A stretch of DNA of 64,000 nucleotides. It comes from Niastella populi. GTDB lineage: Bacteria > Bacteroidota > Bacteroidia > Chitinophagales > Chitinophagaceae. The notes under the pieces are model-generated. The model had not been told where the DNA came from. It did no database searches and saw only the letters and a list, made by a program, of their open reading frames with translations. Shown here piece after piece: positions 9,327-17,642 of this stretch. Position numbers and translations under genes: made by a program. Positions within the stretch are counted from its first letter, which is position 1. Every line of letters begins with the position of its first letter. The DNA lies in contig NZ_LWBP01000067.1 of NCBI RefSeq assembly GCF_002078015.1, forward strand, positions 1-64,000. The letters are read 5' to 3'.

Positions 9327-9396
9327 TACTTTCAGCCTGCAGGACAAATTATCAGTGGCCCCGGTATTGGTGCGAACAATGCCGGGGTTCTTTTTT
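9327..9396 (+). ncRNA. Candidate short antisense RNA in the susC leader
   Basis: Arms CCCCGGTATTG (9359-9369) and CAATGCCGGGG (9377-9387) pair with one wobble and are followed by TTCTTTTTT, a good intrinsic terminator in plus orientation. No plus-strand gene lies to its left, as this is the 5' leader of the minus-strand susC gene. A -7-like AATATTTG (9313-9320) with TTG at 9288-9290 could start a transcript near 9327, giving about 70 nt. Antisense RNAs in susC leaders are known in Bacteroides (DonS type). The 5' end is a guess. Confidence 0.3.
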
Positions 9397-9537
9397 GCCT
9401 GTTCCTTATGGTGGTAATTTGATCATATTATTGGGTTTAATAATTATTTTATATGCTCAACGCTGAAGGCTTAACGCAAGCCTCCGCAATGCGTTCTTTC
9501 CGAATAAAAACGAACAGTTCAACATTCGGGCGGCACG

Positions 9538-9663
9538 TTCCGCGTTTGGCTTTCAGCGTTCAGCATTATGCGTTCTTCGTTCCGCGTTTGGCTTTCTGCC
9601 TTCAGCGTTCGGCCTTCTGCCTTCAGCGTTCGGCTTTCTGCCTTCAGCGTTCGGCCTTCTGCC
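9538..9663. repeat. Six-unit 21-bp tandem array after fecR
   Basis: Six consecutive 21-base units start at 9538, 9559, 9580, 9601, 9622 and 9643. The last three differ at only one position and begin TTCAGCGTTCGGC; the earlier ones are more diverged. The array stops seven bases before the fecR stop codon complement at 9671. The unit length is a multiple of three, which creates a spurious open frame on the plus strand. Confidence 0.85.
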
Positions 9664-9670
9664 TTCCGCC

Positions 9671-10774
9671 TCATCTGCATCCGCTGCTCTCTATCACCAC
9701 CTGCCCGTCAATCACTTCATAATGGGCATCGATGGCGCCGCAGATCAGGTCGAGCTTGCGGTAAAACGGTTCATTTGTAAGGTCGGCGGTTACGGTACAT
9801 TTTTTCATCACTTCGCTGTCGAATACGATGTTGATGCCATACACTTTACTGAGGTCGGTGAAGATCCGTTCAAGCGGCGCTTCATCATATGCCAGCGACC
9901 GCTCGCTGACCGCAGGCCCAATGACGGCGGGATTACTGAGCAGCACCTTCTGGAAGGTATGCCCCATTCTTTCATATACCAGTTGCTGGTTGGGTGTGAG
10001 GATTATTTCGTTCATTCTGGCAGCCACTTTGGTTACCGCCTGTGCATACACGCTTACTTTACCGGTTCTTACGGTTACCTGTATGGTTGTATCTTTTTCA
10101 AATGAACGTACGGTAAAGCTGGTTCCCAGTACCTTGGTCACTATTTCATTGGCAAACACCCTGAACGGGCGGTGCGGGTTCTTTGTAACTTCAAAAAAAG
10201 CTTCGCCCAGCAGGTATACATCGCGGGTGGCGCCGTTTTTGGCGGTATCGCCTGAACCGAACGTATGGGCATAACTGACGCGGCTTTTGGAAGCGAGGGT
10301 AATACGGCTGCCGTCGGGCAACGTAAGCACCAGCGGATTTTGAGAAGTATTGGTATGTTCTATCAGTTGTTTCGATTCAACCATCGATTTGTAAGCATAG
10401 GGGCGGGCACCGGTATTACGGAAATAGAAATAGGAGGCGCCGGTGAGGCACAACAATAATACGGCTGCGGCATGCCACCATTTGAAAACAAACAGTTTTG
10501 CGGTTGCAGGTGGGGGTTCGTTCTGTTGGGTAGAAATGGTTTTCAGCAAACGGCCTACCTCGCGCTCTACATCCAGCTCATTGATGGCAGCGGGCTGAAA
10601 CTGAATTGATTCAACGATGCGCCGGGCCGAAGCGATGACCAGGTGTTTTTCGGGATGCTGTTGCAGCCAGGCATTCCAGAACTGGTTATCTTCCTCGCGC
10701 TGTTCATGCACCCAGCGGATAAAGTCTTCATCGATCACAAAATCAGCTATGTCATAAAGCCGGAAATCCTTCAT
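9671..10774 (-). CDS. FecR-type anti-sigma factor
   Basis: Encodes 367 residues. The cytoplasmic N-terminal region (1-104) holds a segment with FIRWVHEQREEDNQFWNAWL, typical of Bacteroidota FecR proteins and expected to bind the sigma factor. One membrane segment lies at about 105-121 (AAAVLLLCLTGASYFYF). The periplasmic FecR domain follows (about 130-245; LPDGSRITLASKSRVSY, VYLLGEAFFEV), then a C-terminal DUF4974-like domain (about 285-360; AYDEAPLERIFTDLSKVYGI). It would hold the ECF sigma inactive until the STN domain of the SusC protein signals ligand. It follows the sigma gene on the same strand and precedes susC, the standard order of such loci. The 21-bp tandem array begins directly after its stop codon. 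Confidence 0.93.
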   Translation of the reverse strand: MKDFRLYDIADFVIDEDFIRWVHEQREEDNQFWNAWLQQHPEKHLVIASARRIVESIQFQPAAINELDVEREVGRLLKTISTQQNEPPPATAKLFVFKWWHAAAVLLLCLTGASYFYFRNTGARPYAYKSMVESKQLIEHTNTSQNPLVLTLPDGSRITLASKSRVSYAHTFGSGDTAKNGATRDVYLLGEAFFEVTKNPHRPFRVFANEIVTKVLGTSFTVRSFEKDTTIQVTVRTGKVSVYAQAVTKVAARMNEIILTPNQQLVYERMGHTFQKVLLSNPAVIGPAVSERSLAYDEAPLERIFTDLSKVYGINIVFDSEVMKKCTVTADLTNEPFYRKLDLICGAIDAHYEVIDGQVVIESSGCR

Positions 10775-10967
10775 ACTTCTCGGTTATACCAATAAGTTCC
10801 GCAAATGCCGGAATCCTACTGGGGAAAACTGAAAAAAGTTTAAAAAATATTTCTCCCGGTTTATAAAAGTGTCACTGTCAGTAGTTAAGTGGGGAGTTGG
10901 AAAGAGGATTGGGAATGCAGCCCCCTGATTTCAGTTCCGCAACCGACATGCAATATTCGTCATTCAT

Positions 10968-11555
10968 TTACCTGGCCGGAGGATCGGGAATCAATTCCGC
11001 CTGCCAGAGGCTTCTGAGCTTTTGAATGGTTTCGTGCAGGAGATTATAAACCGATTGCCGGCTGAGGTTCATTAATCCGGCTATTTGTGCATGATCGAGA
11101 TGCTGGTAGAATTTAAGATAGACGAGTTCATGCTGGCGTTTCGGCAATTGCGCCATGGTTTTGCGTAAGGTGGTGGCCTGCTCTTCCGACATCTGTTTGT
11201 CGATGATCAGTTTTTCAACAGAGAACTCCTGCAGAAAATCATACTCATCTTCCAGCGGAACAGTGCCCGATCTGATCTTGTGCTGATGCAACGATTTCAA
11301 TACCTTGTTCTTTACGGCACGAAGCAGGTAATAACGGGGCGACAAAATGGTGGCGGCATTTTCGCGGCGTTGCCATAAACTGATAAATACCTCCTGGATA
11401 CAATCTTTCACCAGGCCTTCGTCACTGGTAAAACGAGACCCGTAATTATACAGGGACGTATAATATTTTCTCATTATGGCTGCGAGCGCCTGCTCGTCAT
11501 TCTGTTGCAATCGTTGAAGCCAAAGGGCTTCCAACTGTGTGTCATTATTCAACAT
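10968..11555 (-). CDS. ECF-type RNA polymerase sigma factor
   Basis: Encodes 195 residues from the ATG at 11553-11555. A TTG eleven codons upstream is also in frame, but it overlaps a plausible promoter, so the ATG is preferred. Sigma region 2 spans about 20-90 with YYTSLYNYGSRFTSDEGLVK and DCIQEVFISLWQRR. Region 4 spans about 130-185 with AQLPKRQHELVYLKFYQHLD and a helix-turn-helix in IAGLMNLSRQSVYNLLHETI. Regions 3 and 1 are absent, as expected for ECF sigmas. It should direct transcription of the fecR-susC-susD-ASPIC genes downstream when released by FecR. A 193-base gap separates it from fecR. Confidence 0.93.
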   Translation of the reverse strand: MLNNDTQLEALWLQRLQQNDEQALAAIMRKYYTSLYNYGSRFTSDEGLVKDCIQEVFISLWQRRENAATILSPRYYLLRAVKNKVLKSLHQHKIRSGTVPLEDEYDFLQEFSVEKLIIDKQMSEEQATTLRKTMAQLPKRQHELVYLKFYQHLDHAQIAGLMNLSRQSVYNLLHETIQKLRSLWQAELIPDPPAR

Positions 11556-11585
11556 CAGCAGTGCGGATAGGTTAGTTTTGCGTCC

Positions 11586-11618
11586 CAATATTAAGACTTC
11601 AATACCATTAGTTGCAAA
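11586..11618 (-). promoter_or_regulatory. Candidate promoter of the ECF sigma gene
   Basis: The minus strand has TTTG (plus 11615-11618), a 21-base spacer, and TAATATTG (plus 11586-11593), one base off the TAnnTTTG consensus. Transcription would begin around 11578, some 20 bases upstream of the ATG at 11555. This argues against the upstream TTG start. Confidence 0.45.
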
Positions 11619-11723
11619 AAAAATGTTAGCACATAGTAATCGTACGGGTTACATAGCAGGGAAATTAACTATATCAAATAAATTCCCTTTCCTTATTTTT
11701 ATCGCAAATTATCAATACTATCC

Positions 11724-12395
11724 ATGGACGTACAAATTGAAGAAAGCTGGAAGGCAGCATTGAAACCTGAATTTGCGAAATCCTACTTTCAGAATATCGT
11801 TACGTTTTTAAAGACGGAAAAAATGGCCGGCAGAACCATCTATCCGCCCGGCTCCCTTATCTTCAATGCCTTCAATACAACCCCCATCGATAATGTAAAA
11901 GTGGTGATCCTGGGCCAGGACCCATATCACGGGCCCGGTCAGGCGCACGGGCTTTGCTTTTCTGTTTCGGAAGGTGTGCCGCCGCCGCCATCGCTGGTGA
12001 ATATCTTTAAAGAACTGCATAGCGATACCGGCGTTGCCATTCCCAGTCACGGTACGCTTACCAAATGGGCCGAACAGGGCGTATTGCTGCTCAATGCCTC
12101 TTTAACGGTTCGGGCTGCCGAACCCATGAGCCATTCGCAGATCGGCTGGGCCGAATTCACCAATAATGTAATTAAGAAAATTTCGGAGTTAAAGGAAAAC
12201 GTGGTGTTTATGTTGTGGGGCAAATTTGCCCAGGAGAAACAGGTACTGATAGATGAAACCAAACACCTCGTATTGAAAGCCGCTCACCCTTCGCCGCTGA
12301 GCGCCTATGCCGGCTTTTTCGGCTGCCGGCATTTCTCCAAAGCAAATGAATACCTGATGAGGAATGGAAGCGACCCTATTAACTGGGCATTGTAA
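11724..12395 (+). CDS. ung: Uracil-DNA glycosylase, family 1
   Basis: Encodes 223 residues, the normal size of the enzyme. It removes uracil from DNA after cytosine deamination or dUTP misincorporation, the first step of base excision repair. The water-activating motif [18 protein letters not shown] starts at Gly64, with the catalytic Asp at 66. The leucine-loop motif HPSPLSAY contains the second catalytic residue, His188, and the uracil-binding region FNAFNTTP lies near 47-54. All family-1 signatures are complete. It is divergent from the ECF sigma gene and is followed 127 bases later by the plsC-like gene on the same strand. A short heptamer array begins four bases after its stop codon. Confidence 0.97.
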   Translation: MDVQIEESWKAALKPEFAKSYFQNIVTFLKTEKMAGRTIYPPGSLIFNAFNTTPIDNVKVVILGQDPYHGPGQAHGLCFSVSEGVPPPPSLVNIFKELHSDTGVAIPSHGTLTKWAEQGVLLLNASLTVRAAEPMSHSQIGWAEFTNNVIKKISELKENVVFMLWGKFAQEKQVLIDETKHLVLKAAHPSPLSAYAGFFGCRHFSKANEYLMRNGSDPINWAL

Positions 12396-12399
12396 TTTG

Positions 12400-12434
12400 T
12401 TTGTTGTTTGTGGTTTGTTGTTTGTGGTTTGTGG
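12400..12434. repeat. Heptamer array (TTTGTKG) after ung
   Basis: Five consecutive 7-base units alternate between TTTGTTG and TTTGTGG, starting four bases after the ung stop codon. The same heptamer occurs in eight units at 42858-42913, and a degenerate complementary copy precedes the ychF gene near 44534-44565. Confidence 0.8.
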
Positions 12435-12522
12435 TTGAGAGTGCGCCCCTGCACCCATTATCCTGAAACCTGTAACTTGCAACCTGTAACAGTTGTTTTA
12501 TTTCTGAAGTAGAAAATCATAA

Positions 12523-13266
12523 ATGAAGATCCTTAAAGAGATAATTGGTCGAATTTGCGCGGCATGGGCCGCATTGTTTTTTGTTATCACACTGATCATT
12601 GTGCTGGTTCCGTTCCTGCTGTTCAGCTATTTTTTGAGCGATCCTAAAAAGACCAGGCGCTTTGCCGCTATTTCACGCGTATGGATGGGCATTTACCTGC
12701 CGCTTATCGGCTGTCCACTGATCGTTCGCGGCAGGAAGAACTTTGCACCGGGCGAAACCTATATTGTTGTGAGTAATCATAACTCATTTATGGATGTGCC
12801 TATCTCCTACCCCGCCATCCCCAATGGCAACAAGACCATTGCGAAAATTGAAATGGCAAAGATCCCGCTCTTCGGCATGATCTATACCACCGGTTCGGTA
12901 CTGGTTGACCGTAAAAGCGAGGCCAGCCGGAAAGAAAGTTACCTGCAAATGCGCAGGGTGCTCGAAATGGGCCTGAACATGTGTTTGTACCCTGAAGGCA
13001 CGCGTAACCTCACCGGTCAACCGCTGAAAAGTTTTCACGACGGCGCTTTCCGCCTCTCCATCGATACCGGTAAAGCCATTATTCCCAGCCTTATTTTCAA
13101 TACAAGGAAAGTATTACCGGCCAGCAAACCTTTCTTCCTGATGCCGCATAAAATGGAAATGCATTTCCTGCCGCCCGTTACCGTTCAACCGGGCGAAACA
13201 ACGCAGATGTTCAAAGAGAGAGTATTTGCAATTATGTATGAATATTACACGAAGAACGCTAAGTGA
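12523..13266 (+). CDS. plsC: 1-acyl-sn-glycerol-3-phosphate acyltransferase (PlsC type)
   Basis: Encodes 247 residues. It would transfer an acyl chain to lysophosphatidic acid to make phosphatidic acid at the inner membrane. An N-terminal hydrophobic stretch at about 12-38 anchors it. The catalytic NHxxxxD motif is present as NHNSFMD with His86 and Asp91, and the substrate-binding EGTR motif is at 158-161 (YPEGTRN). A further block, DGAFRLSIDTGKAIIP, matches the third family motif. Length and motifs are standard. Family members can also acylate other lysolipids or ornithine lipids, so the exact substrate is inferred. The gene stands alone between ung and the convergent LptD-like gene. Confidence 0.92.
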   Translation: MKILKEIIGRICAAWAALFFVITLIIVLVPFLLFSYFLSDPKKTRRFAAISRVWMGIYLPLIGCPLIVRGRKNFAPGETYIVVSNHNSFMDVPISYPAIPNGNKTIAKIEMAKIPLFGMIYTTGSVLVDRKSEASRKESYLQMRRVLEMGLNMCLYPEGTRNLTGQPLKSFHDGAFRLSIDTGKAIIPSLIFNTRKVLPASKPFFLMPHKMEMHFLPPVTVQPGETTQMFKERVFAIMYEYYTKNAK

Positions 13267-13332
13267 ATTAATGAAGCAAGTTAGCTAATGTGATAATGGA
13301 ATACCCACTAATCAGGAACAGTTGTCAATTCC

Positions 13333-13474
13333 GCCTGTATTTGCTTTTGGCTTTAGCTGTATTCGCTTGCAGCTTGCAGCTTGAGGCTGTATTCGCTTGC
13401 AGCTTGAGGCTTTTGGCTTTAGCAGTATTCGCTTGCAGCTTGCAGCTTGCAGCTTGAAGCTTTTGACTTTCAGC
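13333..13474. repeat. Imperfect tandem repeats (GCTTGCA units) after the LptD-like gene
   Basis: The stretch is built from TTCGCTTGCAGCTTGCAGC-like pieces with short insertions such as TTTTGGCTTTAGC. The array ends at the base before the stop codon complement of the LptD-like gene at 13475. It fills the convergent gap with the plsC-like gene. A partial sequence GTGATAATGGAATAC near 13290 resembles one end of the dispersed element at 46812/52309. Confidence 0.75.
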
Positions 13475-16231
13475 TTACTGATAGAAATACCTCGTTCTGT
13501 TCAGTTTCAGATCGCGCAAAATGCCCGACTTCGGACTGATAGTAAAGTTAAAGTAGCGGTTCCTTCCTACCGGAGACACATTCACGCTTAACTGCCAGCA
13601 GTGCATTTCGCGCGAAATATACATGGTATAATATTGTATAGCCGATGTTTTGATATCATAGTTACCGCTCATGCCAATCTTCCACTTGGGGGTAAGATTG
13701 AAATCACCATTAAAGGCTACGTTCGAATAGGAAATGGTTTCCCAACCTGAAAAATCGCTTTTGAACTGGCGGCTGAAGTTCATCGAATACGACAAACTCA
13801 GCGACCAGGGTACATTGAAGTCGGCAAACTCGGCGGGGTTGGCGCGGGCAAACGACAGTTGCGCCTGTTGCTCTTCGGGGGTTAACATCCCCTCCTGCCT
13901 CATCGCCTCTTCTCTTTGCTGCGCCGCTTTTTTATCTTTTGCCTGGCTTTGGAATGAAGTGGAGATCGCAATGTTACCATTGGTGATGCGGCCAACCCGG
14001 CTCAGGGAAAATTTCTCGCCTTTCCACATATACTCTTTCGTTCTGTACCCCATACTGTCGGTCTTGTACGGGTCGAGGGTAGCGCCGGCGGTGATATTGA
14101 TCTTTTCGAACAACGTACTACGCACATACAAACTGAACGGCGACAGTTTAAATGAATCGGCCACAAAATTGTAACTGCTGGTAAAACCAAAACCATCTAT
14201 CAGCCTTATCTTTTTCAAGCCGCCATCGGCAGTATCTTTTTTCGACCGCACTTTGGCTTCTATATTATTATCGATACCAAAACTTAAACCGCCAAAAACG
14301 CCTTCGCTTGGCGGGCCATAAATACTTCCTTCAAAATAGGAGAAGCGCTGTTTACGTCCGAATGAATCAATTGTTTGATCATAAAAATGTTTTGCGCCCA
14401 GATCGGGTTTATAGCTGAATGAAACCGTAGGCCTTACCGTATGTCGAACGGCGGCAATCGGGCTGTTCTTGCCAAAACCGGCAAACATCCCGTACATGGC
14501 CGTATTTACACCCACACTGAACGATACATCGCCTGCCCTGTATAAACCTTTGGATACCGAAGTATCCAATTTATTTTCTCCAGGGTTCCAGGTACGGGTC
14601 AGCCTTTGCGAATACCATTTTTCCTGGTAGCTGATACCGGGCGAGATCTGGAACGGTCCCAGTTGCGGCAATGATAATTGAATGGGTATAGCGTGCTGGG
14701 CGCCCCACTGCATGGTATCGAGTATTTTGGCAAGGCTGAAATCCTGCTCATAAAAACTTACCTGGTTGGCCAGTGTACTGTTTAAACCAATACCCAACTT
14801 ATGATACCATTTCTGTGTACCGGCAAACTCCTTCGGCTGAAAAGGGTATAATGTACTTACCGTGAATGCCAGGTTGGGCAGGTTCAGGTTAATAACTCCC
14901 AATTGGTTGTTCTGGCTATGGTTTGCCGTTGCGGTGAGGTTGTACTTAGTACCCCAGGTTTTGGAGTACGCTATCGATGAGTTCAGCGTGTTGTTGAAGT
15001 TCGCCTGGGGATTATTTAATATAAACTGGTTGTACTTGGTTGAAGCTACGTTCACGTTGGCCGAAAAACTGGTTCCCGGCCGGGCGCGGCTGTCAACCGT
15101 ATGGTTCCAGTTTACGCTGTATGTTTTAGTAGTGTTGAATTCCTGTTTTGCGGTGCTCGACAATACGCGCGACGACTGGTACGACAGGTTCATTTGTCCG
15201 TTATACCGGTAGCGTTTGCGGTACGTAGGTGTAAGGAACAGCGAATACCCGCCATAGGAATACAGGTTGGTGCGCATGGTAATATCAAAATACTCATTGA
15301 TCACCTTATAATATCCCAGTCCTTCCAAACCCAAACCGAATTGTTCGCTCTGCGAAAATTGCGGCGGCAGCAAACCCGAGTGGCGGCCCTGCGACAGGGG
15401 GAAGAATCCAAAAGGTATATATATAGGAACCGGCACGCCTTCAAACTCGGGGTGAATAGGCCCCGAGATCGCCAGCTTCTGGCTTACCATTTTCATTTTA
15501 TTGGCGCGGAAGGCAAAGTGCGGCGTATCGAGATTACAGGTAGTGAACTGCGAACGGTACGCATAGTAATCGGTTTCGTTTATTTTTTTCACCTTTTCCC
15601 CGATCACCAGCATTTCTCCCTGCTGCGTAATACTTCCCTGCGTAAGCCCTTTTTGCGTTTTGAAGTTATACTTCATTACATCCGACGATATTTTACTGTC
15701 GGCCTGAACCATCACCGGCCGCCCGATAATATTACCTGCCGTATCTTTGCGATAGGTGGCAGTAACCAGTTCAGTGCCCTGATCGAGTTCAATACTGTCG
15801 GCAGACAGATCCATATCCTTATACTTGATATTCCCTTTGCTGTACAACGTGATCTTTTTTTCCGGAACATTCAGCACCATACTGTCTGATGCCTTGTAGG
15901 AAACCGGTGCATCGAGCGTATCGGACGACACCGGAACATTAACGGTATCAATTTTGTTTATTACTGTATCTTTCCCCGGAATGGTATCGGTGATACGGGG
16001 AATGGTATCGGACCTGCGGAGAAGGGAGTCAGGCTTTTTTGGAATGGTATCTGATGTACCGCGGAAGCGCGGTACAGGTTTAGTTGTATCCTGCACAATT
16101 CTGGTTAAGGAATTGTCAAAATAGGGTAGGTTTAAATAATTAGCCCAGATATCAGACGTTAATAGCAAAAGCCATACAGATAAAATCAGGGCCGAACCAT
16201 CTTTTAAATTATTTTTGCGTCCGTTCATCAT
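13475..16231 (-). CDS. lptD: LptD-like LPS-assembly outer-membrane protein
   Basis: Encodes 918 residues. A hydrophobic signal segment lies at about 13-31. A low-complexity linker with repeated DTIP motifs (about 55-95) leads to an OstA/LptA-like domain (about 110-240; NVPEKKITLYSKGNIKYKD, LSADSIELDQGTEL). The remainder is aromatic-rich beta-strand sequence typical of a large barrel. From family knowledge, LptD with LptE inserts lipopolysaccharide into the outer leaflet; Bacteroidota homologues are diverged from the proteobacterial protein, so the role is a family-based inference. It is divergent from the amidase gene with an 80-base shared upstream region. Two adjacent ATGs (16231 and 16228) could serve as start. 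Confidence 0.82.
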   Translation of the reverse strand: MMNGRKNNLKDGSALILSVWLLLLTSDIWANYLNLPYFDNSLTRIVQDTTKPVPRFRGTSDTIPKKPDSLLRRSDTIPRITDTIPGKDTVINKIDTVNVPVSSDTLDAPVSYKASDSMVLNVPEKKITLYSKGNIKYKDMDLSADSIELDQGTELVTATYRKDTAGNIIGRPVMVQADSKISSDVMKYNFKTQKGLTQGSITQQGEMLVIGEKVKKINETDYYAYRSQFTTCNLDTPHFAFRANKMKMVSQKLAISGPIHPEFEGVPVPIYIPFGFFPLSQGRHSGLLPPQFSQSEQFGLGLEGLGYYKVINEYFDITMRTNLYSYGGYSLFLTPTYRKRYRYNGQMNLSYQSSRVLSSTAKQEFNTTKTYSVNWNHTVDSRARPGTSFSANVNVASTKYNQFILNNPQANFNNTLNSSIAYSKTWGTKYNLTATANHSQNNQLGVINLNLPNLAFTVSTLYPFQPKEFAGTQKWYHKLGIGLNSTLANQVSFYEQDFSLAKILDTMQWGAQHAIPIQLSLPQLGPFQISPGISYQEKWYSQRLTRTWNPGENKLDTSVSKGLYRAGDVSFSVGVNTAMYGMFAGFGKNSPIAAVRHTVRPTVSFSYKPDLGAKHFYDQTIDSFGRKQRFSYFEGSIYGPPSEGVFGGLSFGIDNNIEAKVRSKKDTADGGLKKIRLIDGFGFTSSYNFVADSFKLSPFSLYVRSTLFEKINITAGATLDPYKTDSMGYRTKEYMWKGEKFSLSRVGRITNGNIAISTSFQSQAKDKKAAQQREEAMRQEGMLTPEEQQAQLSFARANPAEFADFNVPWSLSLSYSMNFSRQFKSDFSGWETISYSNVAFNGDFNLTPKWKIGMSGNYDIKTSAIQYYTMYISREMHCWQLSVNVSPVGRNRYFNFTISPKSGILRDLKLNRTRYFYQ

Positions 16232-16245
16232 ATGCAGGTGGTGGG

Positions 16246-16253
16246 CAAAAATA
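16246..16253 (-). promoter_or_regulatory. Candidate -7 box of the LptD-like gene
   Basis: The minus strand reads TATTTTTG, a TAnnTTTG match, 15 bases upstream of the first ATG. It sits in the same CCTATTTTTGC context as the box upstream of the tRNA. Transcription would start about 5-10 bases before the ATG, giving a very short leader. No -33 box is evident. Confidence 0.4.
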
Positions 16254-16311
16254 GGTATTAATGCATTAAGAATATGTGAAGATTAAAGTCTCCTAAATTC
16301 TTGAACAATAA

Positions 16312-17289
16312 ATGAATAATAAAAATTTATATCGCTGCGTAAAAAGCTTTTTTGTTGCAGGAATTTTCATATTTGCCACAATTAGCGCATGGGCGCAACA
16401 GAAACCCGTACTGAGCACTATTATTATCGACCCCGGCCATGGCGGGAAAGACCCGGGCGCGCATGGACAAATTGCGACGGAAGCTGAGATTGCGCTGTCT
16501 ATTTCCCTTAAACTGGGCAAGGTGCTGGCTGAGGAGTTGCCCGAAAGTAAATTGATATTTACCCGTACTACCGATGTATTGCCCGGCGGCGCAACCAACA
16601 TTCATGACGCGCTGGAGTACCGTGCCAACCTGGCCAACCAGTCGAAGGGCGATCTGTTCATCGCCATTCACTGTAATGCAACGGGGGCAAGGGCCGGCGG
16701 CTGGTATGCCAAACGCGTAGTGGGGCATAAAAACGTGGTAAGATATGTTGGCAAGGGCTCGAAAAGACGTAAAAAAACCGTTCGCGTTCCCATATACGAA
16801 AGCTATTGGGTAAAAAATACCAGGCGCGGCACCGAAACGTACATCTGGGCGGCCGACCGTACCGGTTTCAAGGGCGACGCCATTCGGGAAGCCGACACAC
16901 AAACGGGTGAAAATGTTGAGGACAGCACCAATCAACTCGACCTGAATTCGCCCGAAGCCATCATTCGCGGGCAGTTATATGCAAAGAAATACTTTGCCAA
17001 AAGCCTTTTGCTGGCTACGTTGGTGGAAGAAGAATTTGAAAAAGGCGGCCGCTTAAGCGAAGGTGTAAAACAACGGAATGAAAAAGGGATCTGGGTGTTG
17101 CAGGCCACCGGTATGCCCAGTATTCTGGTTGAGACCGGTTTTGTTACCAATACAGAAGAAGAACAATACCTCGTAAGTGAAAAGGGCCAGGATGAAATAG
17201 TTACCCAGATCGTAAACGCCATTAAACGCTACAAGGCTTCCCTTGAAGGCGGTACCGCACCGGTTCAGGAAATGCAGGTGAACCCGTAA
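16312..17289 (+). CDS. N-acetylmuramoyl-L-alanine amidase (Amidase_3), copy 1
   Basis: Encodes 325 residues. A signal peptide (about 1-29, ending SAWAQ) sends it to the periplasm. The Amidase_3 zinc ligands are visible: His43 in DPGHGGKDPG, Glu57 in ATEAEIAL and His120 in DLFIAIHCNA. The catalytic Glu is about residue 274 in ILVETGFVTN. It cleaves the amide bond between muramic acid and the stem peptide. Between His120 and the last Glu lies a long Lys/Arg-rich insertion (about 135-180; GKGSKRRKKTVRV), then RRGTETYIWAADR. No SPOR or AMIN domain is present. It is first of two neighbouring paralogues, divergent from the LptD-like gene. Confidence 0.94.
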   Translation: MNNKNLYRCVKSFFVAGIFIFATISAWAQQKPVLSTIIIDPGHGGKDPGAHGQIATEAEIALSISLKLGKVLAEELPESKLIFTRTTDVLPGGATNIHDALEYRANLANQSKGDLFIAIHCNATGARAGGWYAKRVVGHKNVVRYVGKGSKRRKKTVRVPIYESYWVKNTRRGTETYIWAADRTGFKGDAIREADTQTGENVEDSTNQLDLNSPEAIIRGQLYAKKYFAKSLLLATLVEEEFEKGGRLSEGVKQRNEKGIWVLQATGMPSILVETGFVTNTEEEQYLVSEKGQDEIVTQIVNAIKRYKASLEGGTAPVQEMQVNP

Positions 17290-17569
17290 AAGGTTGTTTC
17301 CGGGTACAAATTATAAGGTTCAGGCTCAAGTGATAAGCATCATATAATGAATAAACTGGTACCGGTTTCCGGTTTCCAGGGACAGCCCCTGCCATCGGAA
17401 ACCCATCAATCGCGAACTGCGGATAAAAGCCCGGTAACTGGCAACCGGCTTACGAATTTTAGTTAATCTTTCACAACCGGGTTCGTAAAACCCCTAAGTG
17501 ATTTATAGTAAGATAATTGCCACATTAGCACTTTATCTTATTATCCCGTTGGTTTTTAATATTAACTAG

Positions 17570-17598
17570 TTGATAAGCCAGTTGCAGCACTATCTTTG
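17570..17598 (+). promoter_or_regulatory. Promoter of the second amidase gene
   Basis: TTG (17570-17572), an 18-base spacer and TATCTTTG (17591-17598) match the Bacteroidota -33/-7 consensus well. Transcription would begin near 17605, about 38 bases before the ATG at 17643. The rest of the 353-base gap after the first amidase gene (17290-17569) shows only short GC-rich inverted pieces and no gene. Confidence 0.65.
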
Positions 17599-17642
17599 TG
17601 TTATACCGGATATAGATTGAAGTTTAAAATCCCCCGGAATTC

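Larger units (their letters stand above)
9272..9670 (-). other. Long intergenic leader between fecR and susC
   Basis: This 399-base stretch has no gene. It holds a hairpin with T-tract in plus orientation (9359-9396) and a six-unit 21-bp tandem array (9538-9663) touching the fecR stop codon. No clear minus-strand -7 box was found, so the susC promoter is not placed. Confidence 0.6.

Noticed and set aside
9453-9780. Plus-strand open frames across the 21-bp array
   Set aside because: The unit length is a multiple of three, so repeats keep a frame open; the deduced protein is a seven-residue repeat with no start signal and overlaps the fecR gene end.
13397-13591. Small plus-strand frame at the LptD gene end
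   Set aside because: It arises from GCTTGCA-type repeats and then runs antisense into the LptD-like gene.
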